64,000 nt of DNA from an uncultured Eubacteriales bacterium (GCA_934433485.1 CAKRZR010000003.1:62001-126000), one strand, 5' to 3'; positions 24,198-32,596 are shown, counted from the first letter of the stretch. Notes: generated by a model from the letters alone, not told the origin. A program made the numbers and translations.

Positions 24198-26294
24198 ATG
24201 TCAGCATCAATGGGACCGCCGCCCGGAGGATTCTTCGGAGGTCCGCAGGACAAAGTCCGCGATGCGCTCCGGGAGCCGAAACCACAGTCCGTCCGGGAAG
24301 TGCCCGGATACATACGCCGCGTGACGGGAAAATTCCTCCACCGGCTTGTCTACATTTTCCACATTGTCTGGGACACGCGACCGTGGATCCTCTTTTTCAT
24401 GGTTTTCATGGCGCTCTTCAACGGCGTGACCCCCGTCATCGGCGCGTGGATCAGCGCGGAGCTGCTCAATAGCCTTGCCGCCGCGTATGTTGCCGCCGCA
24501 AACGGAGTCAATCAGTTCTCCGCCGTGATGGGGCTGCTCATTCTGCGTTTCACGTATTCCTTTGTCGTGAGTATGGTGAACCGTGTAAACAGCATCGTCA
24601 CAAATATCGCAGGGGAGCTGGTCGTCAACAACGTAAATCTGCGAATCATGAACAAGGCGCGCGAGGTGGATCTTGCCAGTTTCGACCGACCGGAATTTTA
24701 TGAAAAGCTCGAAAACGCCAAGCGCGAGGCAGGTCATCGTCCGATCCAGATCCTGAACGCGAACTTTACGATCATCAGCACCGTCATCAGCATGATCTCC
24801 TTTATTGTGGTACTGGCGACCGTCAGTCCCGCCGCGCCGTGGATCATCGCCCTGCTCTCCGTACCGACCGCGATCATCAATTTCGTATACCGGCAGAAGA
24901 ATTTCCAATATATCCGCCGCCACTCCAAGGATCGCCGCCAGATGAACTACTACTCGAACCTGATGACGAATAAGGATATGGTCAAGGAAGTGCGCCTGTT
25001 CGGGCTTTCCGAGCTGTTCATCGGACGATACAGCGAAACGTTCGAGCGTTACTTCAAGGGGCTCAAAAAGCTCTTTATCGGCGAGGGACTGTGGCACATG
25101 GGAACGACTGTGTTCTCCACCGCCGTCAACTGCGTGCTGTTTCTCCTGATCGCGCGCGGCGTGTGCAACGGAGAGTACGAGGTTGGTAACTATTCCCTCT
25201 ACACCGGCGCCCTGACCTCCATCTTCTCCGGGATCGGCACCCTCATCTCGACCACGGCGTCCATTTACGAGGGCACGCTCTTTATCGACAACCTCATCGT
25301 GTTTCTCTCCGAAAAACGGACCATCGTCCCGCTGCTTGCCGCGCCCGCTCCGGTAAAACGGCACATCGGACACACCATCGTGCTGCACGACGTGTCCTTC
25401 CGGTATCCGGGCACCGAGCGCGACGTGATTCATCACGTGAACCTGGAGATCGATCCGGATGACACCGTGGTACTGGTCGGACTGAACGGCGCGGGTAAGA
25501 CCACGCTCATCAAGCTGCTCACGCGCCTGTACGACCCAACGGAGGGATACATCACCCTGGACGGCAGAGACATCCGCGAATACGATCCGGCGGAGCTGTA
25601 CCGCGTGTTTGGAATTATCTTCCAGGATTTCGGCAAATACGCCGTAAGCGCCGGAGAGAATATCCGCTTTGGTCAGCTGGACAGAGACGCCGGTATGGAG
25701 GAGATCGAGACTGCCGCCGCACAGTCCGGGGCCGCGGATTTCATCGAAAAGCTGCCGGACGGTTACGACACGCCGCTGATGCGCTATTTTGAGGAAAACG
25801 GCATTGAGCTGTCGATCGGGCAGTGGCAGAAGCTCTCCATCGCGCGCGCCTTCTACAGCGAATCGGACATCGTGATCTTAGACGAACCGACCGCCTCCCT
25901 CGACGCCATCGCGGAACAGGAGATCTATAACCAGTTCGACCGGCTGCGGAAGGACAAAACGACCGTTTTCGTATCGCACAGACTGTCCAGCGCGACGGTG
26001 GCGAACAAAATCGTGGTGTTGGAAAACGGCTCGATTGTGGAAATCGGTACGCACGACGAGCTGATGCGCGCGCATGGAGAATACTACCGCCTCTTCAGCA
26101 CGCAGGCAAAGCGGTACATCACAGATTCCGGCAGCCCGGACACCGACAGCGGTGAAATGGCGGAGGATGCACACCGTTCCCGTTCTCGTGCCGATATGCC
26201 GCCCAAGCCAGATGGAGGACCGGAAAATTCGCCGGGACGTCCGCCTATGGGACAGCGCCCCATGGCTCCGCCGGATAATCCGCACCGCTCGTAG
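24198..26294 (+). CDS. ABC transporter, fused permease and ATPase (exporter type)
   Basis: A 698-residue half-transporter with a six-span membrane domain (about 60-380) and an ATPase domain (about 395-640). The Walker A is GLNGAGKTT, the Q-loop IIFQDFGKY, the signature LSIGQWQK (degenerate LSGGQ), the Walker B VILDEPTASLD, and the H-loop FVSHR. It would pump out a substrate as a homodimer. Short Pro/Gly-rich ends (MSASMGPPPGGFFGG and the C-terminal RPPMGQRPMAPPDNP) resemble the MarR insert. It follows the MarR gene by 31 nt, so regulator plus exporter, likely a drug or toxic metabolite export. Confidence 0.93.
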   Translation: MSASMGPPPGGFFGGPQDKVRDALREPKPQSVREVPGYIRRVTGKFLHRLVYIFHIVWDTRPWILFFMVFMALFNGVTPVIGAWISAELLNSLAAAYVAAANGVNQFSAVMGLLILRFTYSFVVSMVNRVNSIVTNIAGELVVNNVNLRIMNKAREVDLASFDRPEFYEKLENAKREAGHRPIQILNANFTIISTVISMISFIVVLATVSPAAPWIIALLSVPTAIINFVYRQKNFQYIRRHSKDRRQMNYYSNLMTNKDMVKEVRLFGLSELFIGRYSETFERYFKGLKKLFIGEGLWHMGTTVFSTAVNCVLFLLIARGVCNGEYEVGNYSLYTGALTSIFSGIGTLISTTASIYEGTLFIDNLIVFLSEKRTIVPLLAAPAPVKRHIGHTIVLHDVSFRYPGTERDVIHHVNLEIDPDDTVVLVGLNGAGKTTLIKLLTRLYDPTEGYITLDGRDIREYDPAELYRVFGIIFQDFGKYAVSAGENIRFGQLDRDAGMEEIETAAAQSGAADFIEKLPDGYDTPLMRYFEENGIELSIGQWQKLSIARAFYSESDIVILDEPTASLDAIAEQEIYNQFDRLRKDKTTVFVSHRLSSATVANKIVVLENGSIVEIGTHDELMRAHGEYYRLFSTQAKRYITDSGSPDTDSGEMAEDAHRSRSRADMPPKPDGGPENSPGRPPMGQRPMAPPDNPHRS

Positions 26295-26303
26295 GGCGCC
26301 GTT

Positions 26304-26324
26304 CGTTTGCGAAACGTGTTTTTT
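26304..26324 (+). terminator. Short terminator after the ABC exporter
   Basis: CGTTT and AAACG form a 5-bp stem with a GCG loop, followed by TG and six T. Weak but well placed. Confidence 0.5.
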
Positions 26325-26355
26325 CGCAAAAATCGGATTTTTTTGAAAAAACCTC

Positions 26356-26384
26356 TTGACAAATTGCGTCTGATGTGGTATTAT
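26356..26384 (+). promoter_or_regulatory. Promoter of the tRNA-Gly/Arg/His unit
   Basis: TTGACA at 26356-26361 and TATTAT at 26379-26384 are separated by 17 nt, ending 17 nt before the first tRNA. Confidence 0.8.
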
Positions 26385-26401
26385 ATTTAAGCATCAGGCG
26401 C

Positions 26402-26472
26402 GCGGGTGTAGTTCAATGGCAGAATCCCAGCCTTCCAAGCTGGTCGTGTGGGTTCGATTCCCATCACCCGCT
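26402..26472 (+). tRNA. tRNA-Gly(TCC)
   Basis: Acceptor arms GCGGGTG/CACCCGC pair fully, the anticodon loop is CTTCCAA (anticodon TCC), the T arm GTTCGATTC is standard, and the discriminator is T. CCA is not encoded. Confidence 0.95.
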
Positions 26473-26623
26473 TTGGGGAGCATTCTGTTCCTCAGACATC
26501 GCATACCGTCCGGCTTATGCGCCTTTGCAAATCCGCGTGGTTCGCAAAAGGGTTCCTTTGGGAAAGCTGGGCGAGAAGTTCTCCTGTATCCGTTCGATGA
26601 TGACTGTATCGGATGTGATTTAT

Positions 26624-26697
26624 GTACCTTTAGCTCAGTCGGATAGAGCAACTGCCTTCTAAGCAGTAGGTCGTGGGTTCGAATCCCCCAAGGTACG
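26624..26697 (+). tRNA. tRNA-Arg(TCT)
   Basis: Acceptor arms GTACCTT/AAGGTAC pair, the anticodon stem CTGCC encloses the anticodon TCT, and the T arm has GTTCGAATC. Discriminator G, CCA not encoded. It is 151 nt after tRNA-Gly; the spacer shows no gene. Confidence 0.95.
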
Positions 26698-26777
26698 TTC
26701 GTTGTCGAAAAACGGCAGCGGTTCTCCATAGCATGGGCATGGTGACAGAGCAATCTGCGGTGTGCCTGTGGCAATAT

Positions 26778-26852
26778 GGTGGGTGTAGCTCAGTTGGTTA
26801 GAGCGTCAGGTTGTGGCCCTGAAGGCCGTGGGTTCGAGTCCCATCACTCACC
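26778..26852 (+). tRNA. tRNA-His(GTG)
   Basis: The anticodon is GTG. The extra 5' G (26778) faces the discriminator C (26852), the hallmark of tRNA-His. Acceptor arms GTGGGTG/CACTCAC include one G-T pair. Confidence 0.95.
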
Positions 26853-26857
26853 CTTGC

Positions 26858-26903
26858 AAAGGAAAAAGCACTGTATCATCGGTACAGTGCTTTTTCCTTT
26901 TTT
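26858..26903 (+). terminator. Terminator of the tRNA-Gly/Arg/His unit
   Basis: GGAAAAAGCACTGTA and its reverse complement TACAGTGCTTTTTCC form a perfect 15-bp stem followed by a run of T. Confidence 0.93.
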
Positions 26904-26925
26904 CACGATCCGTGCCGGGGCTCGC

Positions 26926-27126
26926 CTACCTTCTCCATCCGAAAATCCCTGCCGTCACCCCGATCGCCACAAGCAGCGCTGCCGCTGTGTACAGGAAATA
27001 TCCCGCCACATTGCTCAGATCGAGAAATCCATCCCCCTTCGCGGTGAATGCGCCATAGACCAGCACGGCGGCAAGAAGCACCGCGGCTATGCAGATCCCG
27101 CGATATACGTACCTTCTTATTTTCAT
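26926..27126 (-). CDS. Small two-span membrane protein
   Basis: This 66-residue protein begins MKIRRYVYRG and has two hydrophobic spans (about 10-28 and 43-62). The ATG (27126-27124) overlaps the TGA stop of the upstream phosphorylase as ATGA, and GGAGGTGATGG is the ribosome site. The coupling supports it as a real gene. No family recognised. Confidence 0.7.
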   Translation of the reverse strand: MKIRRYVYRGICIAAVLLAAVLVYGAFTAKGDGFLDLSNVAGYFLYTAAALLVAIGVTAGIFGWRR

Positions 27127-27911
27127 TCCATCACCTCCTCCTGCTCCGCCGCCATCTTCGCCGCCATTTCCATTGCCAGATACGCCACCTTGTCCTTGTC
27201 CGCGAGTCTGTCCTCGTTCGACAGGCTCCGCTTGTCCCACTGCTCCGCAGCCAGGTTGTCGGCGGCGTAGAAGAATTGCAGCACGTCCTTCCCGCGAAAC
27301 GCCGCCATTGCCGCCACGGATGCACATTCCATATCGACGCAGACGCAGCCCTCTGCCCGCCGCCGCTCCATTTTCGCGCGCGTTTCCCGGTAGAAGGCAT
27401 CCGTCGTCCAGACCTTACCTACCGTATACGGACAGCCAAGTGTGTCCAGCAGCACCCGAAATGCGTGCAGATACCGCCCATTGACGGCGATTTCCCGGGC
27501 AGGCGGCGCATAATGATAGCTCGTCCCCTCATCTCGGATCGCGGCGTTTGGCACGATTACGGAGCAGTCCGCGATCGACGGATCCAGCACCCCGCAGGTT
27601 CCGAACACCACGGCGCATTCCGCCCCCATCGCGAACACATCCTCCAGCGCACCCACACACGACGGCGCGCCGACGGTGGTGTTGAACAGCGCAATCTCCT
27701 GTCCGCGATAGTTCGTTTTGTATACGGGACTGGTCGAATGCGCGTCCTTGACATGGGAGATCTCCACACCACCGACATCCGCGAGCAGTCTGCCAAAGGT
27801 CACATGCGAGAAGCAGGTAACGACCACCTTCGGCATATCCGGAACACGGCGAATCACGTCCTCCGGGTTGATGCAGGCGTTCTTTTCCGGGTCAAATTCA
27901 CGTATGGGCAT
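27123..27911 (-). CDS. Nucleoside phosphorylase (uridine phosphorylase/PNP family)
   Basis: A 262-residue protein that would cleave nucleosides with phosphate to base and ribose-1-phosphate. Features are FNTTVGAPSCVGALED, VFGTCGVLDPSI, and the specificity motif GCVCVDMECASVAAMAAFRGK with the ribose-binding M-E pair. GGAGGTACG precedes ATG 27911. It lies 34 nt after ybaK and overlaps the small membrane protein gene by 4 nt, so the three genes form one leftward operon. Substrate not determinable from the sequence. Confidence 0.9.
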   Translation of the reverse strand: MPIREFDPEKNACINPEDVIRRVPDMPKVVVTCFSHVTFGRLLADVGGVEISHVKDAHSTSPVYKTNYRGQEIALFNTTVGAPSCVGALEDVFAMGAECAVVFGTCGVLDPSIADCSVIVPNAAIRDEGTSYHYAPPAREIAVNGRYLHAFRVLLDTLGCPYTVGKVWTTDAFYRETRAKMERRRAEGCVCVDMECASVAAMAAFRGKDVLQFFYAADNLAAEQWDKRSLSNEDRLADKDKVAYLAMEMAAKMAAEQEEVME

Positions 27912-27945
27912 ATCGTACCTCCGATAATAAGATAGTCTGTCTTAT

Positions 27946-28425
27946 TTACATGGTCACATCCGCGAACTTTGCGCCGATATAGTCCGCAAGCGCGGTGGGA
28001 GAGAGCTTCATCTGCTGTCCGCGCATACCGGCACTGACGTAAATCTGGTCGTACAGCGTCGCCGTCTCATCGATGAACGTCGGATATGCCTTTTTCATGC
28101 CGACCGGGGAACAGCCGCCGCGGATATAGCCGGTCAATCCGAGCAGCTCCTTCACGTGGATCATCTCCACCTTTTTATTGCCGGACGCCTGCGCGCATTT
28201 TTTGAGATCCAGCTCCATGGCGACCGGAATGCAGAACACCACGATCCCCGTCTTGTCCCCGCGCGCCACCAGCGTCTTGAACACCTGATCCGCGTCGATC
28301 CCCAGCACGGACGCAATATGCACCCCGCTCAGATCCGATTCATCCACCTCATAGGTAAACGTCTCCAGCGGAATGCCCACCTGTGTCAGGAGCCGTACCG
28401 CGTTCGTTTTTCCAGCATTTGCCAT
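27946..28425 (-). CDS. ybaK: Cys-tRNA(Pro)/aminoacyl-tRNA deacylase YbaK-like
   Basis: The 159-residue protein has the YbaK/EbsC editing fold: TNAVRLLTQVGIPLETFTYEV, LGIDADQVFKTLVARGDKTG, ASGNKKVEM, and LTGYIRGGCSPVGMKK with the conserved GxxSP. It hydrolyses Cys misattached to tRNA-Pro. The start MANAGKTNA at 28425 is preferred over an upstream frame extension. It is preceded by a promoter at 28483-28455. Confidence 0.93.
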   Translation of the reverse strand: MANAGKTNAVRLLTQVGIPLETFTYEVDESDLSGVHIASVLGIDADQVFKTLVARGDKTGIVVFCIPVAMELDLKKCAQASGNKKVEMIHVKELLGLTGYIRGGCSPVGMKKAYPTFIDETATLYDQIYVSAGMRGQQMKLSPTALADYIGAKFADVTM

Positions 28426-28454
28426 CGTATCACCATCCTTTTCTATCCGCCAAT

Positions 28455-28483
28455 AGTATATCACAACACGCGAGAAAATGCAA
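28455..28483 (-). promoter_or_regulatory. Promoter of the ybaK operon
   Basis: On the reverse strand TTGCAT (28483-28478) and TATACT (28460-28455) are 17 nt apart, ~30 nt before the ybaK start. Confidence 0.7.
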
Positions 28484-28542
28484 GACGAGCTTTATCGTCT
28501 ACATGAAAACAGCATTTACCTTGCAAAAATGCGTTTTTTCTC

Positions 28543-28571
28543 TTGCCACGTGCATTGCGGTATGCTATAAT
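28543..28571 (+). promoter_or_regulatory. Promoter of the PTS-IIC-like gene
   Basis: TTGCCA at 28543-28548 and TATAAT at 28566-28571 have a 17-nt spacer, divergent from the ybaK promoter. Confidence 0.75.
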
Positions 28572-28605
28572 AAAGGAAAGACTTCATTTGGGAGCGTACA
28601 GTGGT

Positions 28606-29637
28606 ATGGATAAACTGAAAGCGCGTCTGCACACCTATTTCATCGACGCAATGGGAGCTATGGCACAGGGGCTTTTCGCCTCGCTTCTCATCGGCACGAT
28701 TTTCAAGACGATCGGACAATATTGCCACCTTGCCTTTCTCATCGAGCTTGCCGGCATCGCGTCCGGTGCAGCGGGTATGGCCATCGGTGCGGCGATTGCG
28801 TATGCCATGAAGGCGCATCCGCTGGTGCTGTACGCGGCATGTGTGGTCGGCAGCGCGGGATACAGCCTCGGCACAACGATCGAGACCGCGGATAAAACCT
28901 TTGCGTATACGGCAGGGCCGGCAGGCGCGTTTCTTGCCGTCATCGTCGCCGTGGAGCTTGGGATGCTCGTGTCGAAAAAGACCAAGGTGGATGTGCTCGT
29001 GACCCCGGCTGTGGTGATCGGCAGCGGCTACGCAGTGGCACGGCTCGTCTGTCCAGGCATTGCGTACATCATGTATTATCTTGGCGACTTCATCAACACC
29101 GCGACCCAGCTGCGCCCGTTTCTTATGGGCATCATCGTATCCGTCGTCGTAGGCGTGATCCTGACCCTGCCCATCTCCTCCGCGGCGATCTGCGCCATGA
29201 TCGGCATCACGGGGATCGCAGGCGGTGCGGCTACGGTCGGCTGCTGTGCGCAGATGGTGGGTTTTGCCGTCATCAGCTTCCGGGAAAACCGGTGGGGCGG
29301 CGTCGTTTCGCAGGGACTGGGCACCTCTATGCTTCAGATGGGCAATATCTGCCGCCATCCGCAGATCTGGATTCCACCGACACTGGCGTCCGCGATCTGT
29401 GGTCCGCTTGCCACGATCGTATTCAAGCTGGAATGTACCGGAGTCTCCGCCGGAATGGGCACCTGCGGCATGGTCGGACCGCTCGGCATCCTGACCGACA
29501 TGGGATCGACGGCGCAGATGTGGGTGGGCACCCTCGTCTGCTGTATTGTGCTGCCGGCGGTGCTGTCGCTGCTCTTCTCGGAAATCATGCGCCGCTTCGG
29601 TTGGATCCAGCCGGGCGATATGGCGCTCGAACACTAA
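28606..29637 (+). CDS. PTS EIIC-like membrane transporter, orphan
   Basis: The 343-residue protein has about nine membrane spans and matches the standalone PTS EIIC type-2 permease family (PTS_EIIC_2): DAMGAMAQGLFASLLIGTI, SGAAGMAIGAAIAYAM, LPISSAAICAMIGITGIAGG, GTSMLQMGNICRHPQIWIPP. These proteins are found without EIIA/EIIB partners nearby, as here. The substrate is unknown. ATG 28606 follows GGAG at 28590-28593; the frame extends further upstream. A divergent promoter at 28543-28571 drives it. Confidence 0.8.
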   Translation: MDKLKARLHTYFIDAMGAMAQGLFASLLIGTIFKTIGQYCHLAFLIELAGIASGAAGMAIGAAIAYAMKAHPLVLYAACVVGSAGYSLGTTIETADKTFAYTAGPAGAFLAVIVAVELGMLVSKKTKVDVLVTPAVVIGSGYAVARLVCPGIAYIMYYLGDFINTATQLRPFLMGIIVSVVVGVILTLPISSAAICAMIGITGIAGGAATVGCCAQMVGFAVISFRENRWGGVVSQGLGTSMLQMGNICRHPQIWIPPTLASAICGPLATIVFKLECTGVSAGMGTCGMVGPLGILTDMGSTAQMWVGTLVCCIVLPAVLSLLFSEIMRRFGWIQPGDMALEH

Positions 29638-29677
29638 GGAAACGCTGATATAACGCTGCTACAAGGAGGGTATTTTC

Positions 29678-30385
29678 ATGTATACACCCGATGAGAAAAA
29701 CCAAAATATAATAGGCACCGGAGATACGGACACAAAGTCCTCTTCCCCGGTGGATCCGTCGTACAATCCATATCTGGAAGAAAACAAGCCTGCAAATCCC
29801 GCAGAGGACACCCGGAAACCGACAGAGAACACGCAGGCTCCCGCCGAGGAAACACCCGCGGAACAGGCGTCGGACACCGCAAAAGCGTCCTCGTGGGAAT
29901 CGGGCGCAGGGAATGCAGGCGACAAAAAATGCCCGCACTGCGGCGGTATTCTGCGTGACGGCGCGAAATTCTGCATACACTGCGGCAAAGCGCTGCACGA
30001 TCCACAGTCGACACAGGACAGCTACCGGATCCCCGGCACCGCACAGAACGACAATCCGCCACAGCATCCGTATGGCGCGCCCGTTCCGCCGCAGGATGGC
30101 TATCGCCGTACACCGCAATATACGCCGATCGATCCGACCGTACCGGAGAGGTTGTCCGTTCTCGACTATTTTGTGATGTTTATCGTGACAAATATTCCCA
30201 TCGTCGGACTGATCCTCGCGCTGTTTTGGGGATTTTCGTCCACCACAGGCGTCAATCGAAAGAATTTTGCCCGCGCGATCCTGATCATGCGCGTGATCCA
30301 GTACGTGCTGACGCTTTTATACGTTCTCATCGTCGTACTTGTCATGCAGAGCGGCAGCCTCTACGGCGCTTCCCTGTTCTATTGA
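29678..30385 (+). CDS. Zinc-ribbon membrane protein
   Basis: A 235-residue protein with a disordered Thr/Glu/Pro-rich N-terminal region (about 1-85), then a zinc ribbon CPHCGGILRDGAKFCIHCG (about 86-104), a Pro/Gln/Tyr-rich linker (about 108-155), and two membrane spans (about 168-190 and 210-225). It would be cytosolic with its zinc finger at the N side and anchored at the membrane. This organisation is common in Clostridia; function is unknown. AAGGAGGG ribosome site. Confidence 0.75.
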   Translation: MYTPDEKNQNIIGTGDTDTKSSSPVDPSYNPYLEENKPANPAEDTRKPTENTQAPAEETPAEQASDTAKASSWESGAGNAGDKKCPHCGGILRDGAKFCIHCGKALHDPQSTQDSYRIPGTAQNDNPPQHPYGAPVPPQDGYRRTPQYTPIDPTVPERLSVLDYFVMFIVTNIPIVGLILALFWGFSSTTGVNRKNFARAILIMRVIQYVLTLLYVLIVVLVMQSGSLYGASLFY

Positions 30386-30401
30386 TCCAGAATGCGCAAA
30401 T

Positions 30402-30432
30402 CGTCCTCTCCAACGCGGAGAGGGCGTTTTTT
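30402..30432 (+). terminator. Terminator after the zinc-ribbon gene
   Basis: CGTCCTCTCC and GGAGAGGGCG form a 10-bp stem (one G-T pair) followed by six T. Confidence 0.88.
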
Positions 30433-30505
30433 GTTCCCGCACTGCATAACACGCGCCCTCCCGGGGAATCCTGCTGTATCTTATAAAGCCCGGAGGTACC
30501 CTGTC

Positions 30506-31126
30506 ATGAAAGCCGCTCTTTCCTTTGCGATTGCCGTGCTCTTGTCCGCCGCGCTGTTCGCCGTGCTGCCAATCCACGGAGAGTACGCGGTATATGACGA
30601 GACCATTCGGCTCCATGTGCTCGCCAACTCCGACAGCGACGCGGATCAGTCCGTCAAGCTCTCTGTGCGCGATGCTGTGCTGGTCACCGTGGAAGAGCTG
30701 CTGCGGGATGTGCCCTCCCGTGACGAGGCAATGACGATTCTTGCCGATAACAGCGACAAAATCCGGGAATGCGCCGCAAAAAGGCTCCGTTCGCTCGGGT
30801 ATCCGGACACAGTGGCGGTGCAATTCGGCGAGGAGCACTACCCGACGCGCGTATACGACGCCTTTACGCTGCCTGCCGGTGTGTATACGTCGCTGCGTGT
30901 GGAGATCGGGGAAGCCGCCGGCCGCAATTGGTGGTGCATTCTCTTCCCTTCCGTATGCGGTCGATTCGCGCGCGGCGAAGATGGTACGGAAGCCATTGTC
31001 GAGGATTTTGTCGCCGCCGGATTCACCCCGGAGGAATACCGACTCATCACGGAAAACGACCGCATGCCCTACAAGGTGCGCTTCTGGCTCCTTGAGGAAA
31101 TCGCGAAATGGTTTGACAAACCGTAA
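30506..31126 (+). CDS. spoIIR: Stage II sporulation protein R
   Basis: The 206-residue protein has an N-terminal signal/anchor (about 1-20), then the family core ETIRLHVLANSDSDADQSVK, LSVRDAVL, GYPDTVAVQFGEEHYPTRVYD, LPAGVYTSLRVEIGEAAGRN, WWCILFPSVC, and the tail KVRFWLLEEIAKWF. SpoIIR is made in the forespore and triggers processing of pro-sigma-E by SpoIIGA. The start follows CGGAGG at 30491-30496. Its presence indicates endospore formation. Confidence 0.95.
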   Translation: MKAALSFAIAVLLSAALFAVLPIHGEYAVYDETIRLHVLANSDSDADQSVKLSVRDAVLVTVEELLRDVPSRDEAMTILADNSDKIRECAAKRLRSLGYPDTVAVQFGEEHYPTRVYDAFTLPAGVYTSLRVEIGEAAGRNWWCILFPSVCGRFARGEDGTEAIVEDFVAAGFTPEEYRLITENDRMPYKVRFWLLEEIAKWFDKP

Positions 31127-31206
31127 AAATTCACAAATTCTGCTGGAAATTGCGTGCGTGGTATGGTATCTTGTAAGCAAATCCCCCATGCTAAGGAGAA
31201 GAACAG

Positions 31207-32115
31207 ATGAAGCTTGCCACCACCACCTGCGATTTTGACGGATACGCCGACGGATACCTGTCCAAGCTGCGCCACGTCGCGGAAGCGGGATTCCGGTATA
31301 TTGACCTGAGTCTGTATACCGTGGAGCCACACGACGCGCTCCTTCTCTCTGACGATTGGGAGAAGAACCTGGACGCGCTCCAATCCTGTGCCGCGGAGCT
31401 TGGACTGACCTTTGTGCAGTGCCATTCGCCAAACACCAATCCGCTCGATCCCGCACAGTTTGACCGTGCCGTTGCGTGGAATCGTCGGTCGATCGAGATC
31501 TGCAGCAGGCTCGGTATCCAGAATATGGTCGTCCACTCCGGCTGGGATCCGCAGGCGACCCGCGAGGACTGGTACGTGCGCAACAAGCACTTTTTCATGC
31601 AGCTTTTTGACGAGATGGAAAAGTGGAACGTGAACGTGCTGCACGAGAACACCACAAGTGCGAATATGCCCTGGTTCTACCCGAAAACCGGCGCGGAAAT
31701 GCGTGCATTCTCGGAATATGTGCACCATCCGCTGTTCCATTCGTGCTGGGACACCGGGCACGGCAACGTCGAGGGCGCGCAGTATGGCCAGATACTGGCG
31801 ATGGGAGACGATCTCCGCGCCGTACACATCAACGACAACCGCGGCGCGCAGGACGAGCATGTGATCCCGTATTTCGGCACCGTGAATATGGACGAGATCC
31901 TACACGCCCTCATCGATGTGAGCTTCCGCGGCCCGTTCGTTTTTGAGTCCGGCAGCACCCTCCGCCCAAGCAATTGCTGGCTCGGCGCCAGACACGCGTT
32001 TCCCGGCGACACAAGACTTGCGGAACCAACGCTCGCGATGCAGAAATCGCTTGAAAAATTCATGTTTGACGTGGGCGTATACATGCTCACTGCCTACGGT
32101 CTGTACGAGGAATGA
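31207..32115 (+). CDS. Sugar phosphate isomerase/epimerase (TIM barrel)
   Basis: The 302-residue protein matches the xylose-isomerase-like TIM-barrel family (AP endonuclease family 2): EAGFRYIDLSLYT, VVHSGWDPQ, NVLHENTTSANMPWF, CWDTGHGNVEGAQYG, AVHINDNRGAQDEH, and FVFESGS. Metal ligands are expected in the HENT, DTGH, HIND and FES elements. Role is likely in sugar or inositol catabolism; the substrate cannot be assigned. AAGGAGAAGAACAG precedes the ATG. Confidence 0.88.
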   Translation: MKLATTTCDFDGYADGYLSKLRHVAEAGFRYIDLSLYTVEPHDALLLSDDWEKNLDALQSCAAELGLTFVQCHSPNTNPLDPAQFDRAVAWNRRSIEICSRLGIQNMVVHSGWDPQATREDWYVRNKHFFMQLFDEMEKWNVNVLHENTTSANMPWFYPKTGAEMRAFSEYVHHPLFHSCWDTGHGNVEGAQYGQILAMGDDLRAVHINDNRGAQDEHVIPYFGTVNMDEILHALIDVSFRGPFVFESGSTLRPSNCWLGARHAFPGDTRLAEPTLAMQKSLEKFMFDVGVYMLTAYGLYEE

Positions 32116-32127
32116 TCCGCCACGGGA

Positions 32128-32177
32128 AAGCCGGGTCTGTTCGCCACACGATTCGTGAGACGGCGGATCCGGTTTTT
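32128..32177 (+). terminator. Imperfect terminator after the isomerase gene
   Basis: CCGGGTC and GATCCGG arms with internal CGCC/GGCG pairing are followed by TTTTTC. The large internal loop makes it weak. Confidence 0.4.
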
Positions 32178-32208
32178 CAAAAAAATTACAAATAAGTGAA
32201 AAAAGGTG

Positions 32209-32237
32209 TTGACAAACCGCGGGTGTTGTGGTATAAT
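32209..32237 (+). promoter_or_regulatory. Promoter of the tRNA-Met/Glu/Glu unit
   Basis: TTGACA (32209-32214) and TATAAT (32232-32237), both perfect, 17-nt spacer. Confidence 0.88.
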
Positions 32238-32287
32238 ACTATCGTTCGCCGGAGAGAACTGAAATGTACAATCCGGCAGGCAAAAAT

Positions 32288-32364
32288 GGCGGAATAGCTC
32301 AGTTGGCTAGAGCAATCGGTTCATACCCGATAGGTCGTGGGTTCAAGTCCAACTTCCGCTACCA
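32288..32364 (+). tRNA. tRNA-Met(CAT), elongator type
   Basis: Acceptor GGCGGAA pairs with TTCCGCT (one G-T end pair), the anticodon loop is TTCATAC, and the anticodon stem ATCGG/CCGAT lacks the three G-C pairs of initiator tRNA. The 3' CCA is encoded. Confidence 0.92.
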
Positions 32365-32414
32365 CGCATGGCAATCGCTGTGCCAATGAAATGCTGTTTG
32401 CAGGGAAATGCTCC

Positions 32415-32489
32415 GGCCCGTTGGTCAAGAGGCTAAGACACCGCCCTTTCACGGCGGTAACGGGAGTTCGATTCTCCCACGGGTCACCA
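32415..32489 (+). tRNA. tRNA-Glu(TTC), copy 1, CCA encoded
   Basis: Acceptor GGCCCGT/ACGGGTC, anticodon stem CCGCC enclosing TTC, and T arm GTTCGATTC are standard. The gene ends with an encoded CCA. Confidence 0.95.
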
Positions 32490-32514
32490 GGTATCCCTGC
32501 AAATTTGCGTTTAT

Positions 32515-32586
32515 GGCCCGTTGGTCAAGAGGCTAAGACACCGCCCTTTCACGGCGGTAACGGGAGTTCGATTCTCCCACGGGTCA
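32515..32586 (+). tRNA. tRNA-Glu(TTC), copy 2, no encoded CCA
   Basis: Same sequence as copy 1 over the 72-nt tRNA body, beginning 25 nt after it, but it ends at the discriminator A and runs into TTTT without CCA. Confidence 0.95.
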
Positions 32587-32596
32587 TTTTCGACAG

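Noticed and set aside
24198..26294. Degenerate signature LSIGQ taken as a sign of a dead exporter
   Set aside because: All other nucleotide-binding motifs are intact, and this variant is common in similar Clostridia exporters, so it is probably functional.
26473..26623. The 151-nt spacer between tRNA-Gly and tRNA-Arg as a hidden gene
   Set aside because: No tRNA fold, no ORF with a ribosome site, and no terminator or promoter was found.
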